Positions 6,157 through 7,007 of a stretch of DNA of 7,007 bases are shown here, piece after piece. This stretch comes from JBMNUL01 sp050946255. Lineage in GTDB: Bacteria; Actinomycetota; Coriobacteriia; Coriobacteriales; CADBOM01. A program made the translations under genes and the position numbers. The number at the start of each line of letters is the position of its first letter. Position 1 is the first letter of the stretch. The stretch lies in assembly GCA_050946255.1 (NCBI GenBank), contig JBMNUL010000135.1, positions 1-7,007 on the forward strand. Direction: 5' to 3'. Under the pieces are notes generated by a model, which was given only the letters and a program-made list of their open reading frames with translations, ran no database searches and had not been told where the DNA came from.

Positions 6157-6621
6157 TCATCTGCTCTCCCTGACCTTGGAGAAAAACCCGTTCAACAATT
6201 CGGAGCATTCGTCCTCGAGCACGCCGTATGTAACCGGGAAACTGTGGTTCAACCTCGGGTCGTCGCCCAAAGCGTAGATTGAATCGAGGGCGCCAGCCTT
6301 GGGATCGATGGCCCCCACGACACATCGGGCGATTCTCGCCTGGAGCATTGCGCCCGCGCACATTATGCAGGGCTCGAGCGTGACGTAAAGAGTGCAGTCG
6401 GATAGCCTCCACCTGCCCAGCGCCCTCGAGGCCTCCCTGATGGCCACGACTTCGGCATGTGCGGTGGGATCGTTCTCTTCCTCTCGACGATTATGTCCCC
6501 TGGAGACAACCTCACCGCCGCACACGACAACTGCGCCGACCGGTACATCTCCCGAATCAAGCGCACTTCTGGCCTCATCTAATGCCAGTCGCATGAATTG
6601 TTCGTCATCAGGCGTGTGCAT
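6157..6621 (-). CDS. tadA: tRNA-specific adenosine deaminase
   Basis: The 154-aa protein is a zinc-dependent deaminase of the TadA type, which converts wobble adenosine 34 to inosine in tRNA-Arg(ACG). It shows VPVGAVVV (26-33), GHNRRE (42-47, Asn44), zinc-site and proton-shuttle HAE (His55, Glu57), TLEPCIMCAGAM (81-92) with zinc cysteines 85 and 88, and GAIDPKAGA (103-111). The C-terminal LNHSFPVTYGVLEDECSELLNGFF (124-147) separates TadA from cytidine and guanine deaminases. The start aligns with typical short TadA N-termini, and an in-frame TAA lies 10-12 nt upstream, so the ORF cannot extend. There is no Shine-Dalgarno before the ATG, which may mean a leaderless message. ispE follows without a gap. 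A strong terminator just upstream separates tadA from the corrinoid gene. Confidence 0.94.
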   Translation of the reverse strand: MHTPDDEQFMRLALDEARSALDSGDVPVGAVVVCGGEVVSRGHNRREEENDPTAHAEVVAIREASRALGRWRLSDCTLYVTLEPCIMCAGAMLQARIARCVVGAIDPKAGALDSIYALGDDPRLNHSFPVTYGVLEDECSELLNGFFSKVRESR

Positions 6622-6629
6622 ATAAGACG

Positions 6630-6635
6630 ATTATC
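6630..6635 (-). promoter_or_regulatory. Candidate -10 box for a leaderless tadA transcript
   Basis: GATAAT on the minus strand ends 8 nt before the A of the tadA ATG, so transcription would begin at or within about two bases of the start codon. No -35 hexamer is recognisable at the expected distance, which falls inside the terminator stem. The absence of any Shine-Dalgarno in 6622-6640 supports the idea. Confidence 0.4.
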
Positions 6636-6639
6636 GGGC

Positions 6640-6681
6640 AAAAACAGAACCCCCGCCCGCGGGTTACCGCAGACGGGGGTT
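6640..6681 (-). terminator. Strong intrinsic terminator after the corrinoid gene
   Basis: On the minus strand AACCCCCGTCTGCGG, loop TAAC, CCGCGGGCGGGGGTT form a 15-pair stem with two G-U pairs and no mismatch. It is followed by CTGTTTTT. It lies 42 nt after the stop codon of the corrinoid gene and 18 nt before tadA. The T-run is on the minus side only, so it is one-directional and isolates tadA-ispE from the upstream unit. Confidence 0.93.
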
Positions 6682-6723
6682 TCATCAGCTCAGGCTACCT
6701 TGTAACAGTAGTCGAAAGGAATA

Positions 6724-7007
6724 CTAGTGGGTTGCGTTCCACTCGGTGAGGATCTCAGCAGCCTTGTTGGCGCAAGAACCACCATCGGGGGTGTATGCAT
6801 CTGCACCGATCTCATCAGCAAACTCCTGGGTAACATGAGCGCCACCGACCATGATCTTGACGTCGTCGCGGAGACCAGCGTCGACGAAGGCCTGGACGAC
6901 CTCCTTGAGCTTGGGCATCGTGGTGGTGAGAAGAGCAGAGGCGAGCACGAGGTGGCAATCCGGGTTCTCCTTGACATAGTTGACGAAAACCTCAGACTTG
7001 ACATCGA
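6724..7007 (-). CDS. Corrinoid (B12-binding) methyl-carrier protein, C-terminal part
   Basis: The gene enters from the right edge; 93 C-terminal residues are visible, and the stop is the TAG at 6726-6724. The reading frame stays open to the window end, so the GTG at 6948 is internal, not the start. The fragment shows the second half of a cobalamin-binding Rossmann domain: LVLASALLTTTMPKLKEVV with the SxL motif (23-25), then VKIMVGGAHVTQEFADEIGADAYTPDGG, with the GG motif at 54-55 and the GADAY turn near the end. The histidine ligand motif DxHxxG would lie upstream of the window. This pattern is typical of MtaC/MtbC/MttC-like corrinoid proteins that accept a methyl group from a dedicated methyltransferase and pass it to tetrahydrofolate or another acceptor. 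The substrate cannot be told from this piece. The C-terminal domain of methionine synthase is a less likely alternative, because the protein ends soon after the GADAY segment. Confidence 0.88.
   Translation of the reverse strand, partial: DVKSEVFVNYVKENPDCHLVLASALLTTTMPKLKEVVQAFVDAGLRDDVKIMVGGAHVTQEFADEIGADAYTPDGGSCANKAAEILTEWNATH

Noticed and set aside
6690..7004. Alternative minus-strand frame over the corrinoid gene, rich in Ser and Arg
   Set aside because: The overlapping frame ending at 6724 has a clear B12-binding pattern. The Ser/Arg-rich product is a frame artefact.
1..7007. CRISPR array, insertion sequence, prophage or toxin-antitoxin content
   Set aside because: There are no regularly spaced direct repeats, transposase motifs, terminal inverted repeats or phage-type genes. 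All coding space is taken by housekeeping genes on one strand.

Overview
The window is a compact stretch of bacterial housekeeping DNA. Every gene I can support lies on the minus strand, so transcription runs from high to low coordinates. By eye the DNA is moderately GC-rich with short gaps. The content (MEP-pathway ispE, a glmU-prs-pth run, a small four-cysteine sirtuin, a tRNA with encoded CCA, a corrinoid methyl-carrier protein) suggests a Gram-positive anaerobe. My best guess is an actinomycete of the Coriobacteriia/Eggerthellales type, but that placement is inference from content and style, not from a marker gene.

Layout in the direction of transcription. (1) 7007-6724: C-terminal part of a B12-binding corrinoid protein, closed by a very strong intrinsic terminator at 6640-6681. 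(2) 6621-5179: tadA and ispE, abutting as TGA|ATG. tadA has no Shine-Dalgarno and may be read from a leaderless transcript. (3) 5178-4965: a 140-nt spacer with a candidate extended -10 promoter and a small inverted repeat, then tRNA-Gln(UUG), then a short hairpin plus T-run that looks like a weak terminator. (4) 4876-1: a probable six-gene operon glmU, prs, pth, gpsA, sir2, purH, with gaps of 25-41 nt and a recognisable ribosome binding site before each gene. Only the first 15 complete codons of purH are inside the window.

Functionally this is basic metabolism plus translation quality. TadA makes the wobble inosine, tRNA-Gln decodes CAA, and Pth recycles peptidyl-tRNA. GlmU makes UDP-GlcNAc, IspE acts in isoprenoid synthesis, and GpsA makes sn-glycerol-3-phosphate for lipids. 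Prs makes PRPP, and PurH completes de novo IMP synthesis. The sirtuin consumes NAD+, which is itself made from PRPP.

I did not find a convincing undescribed system. The points most worth a second look are the possible leaderless start of tadA, the tRNA gene set between two protein-coding units with its own control elements, unusual residues in otherwise conserved motifs of GpsA and Prs, and the cut-off corrinoid gene, whose missing upstream neighbours would show which methyltransferase system it serves.
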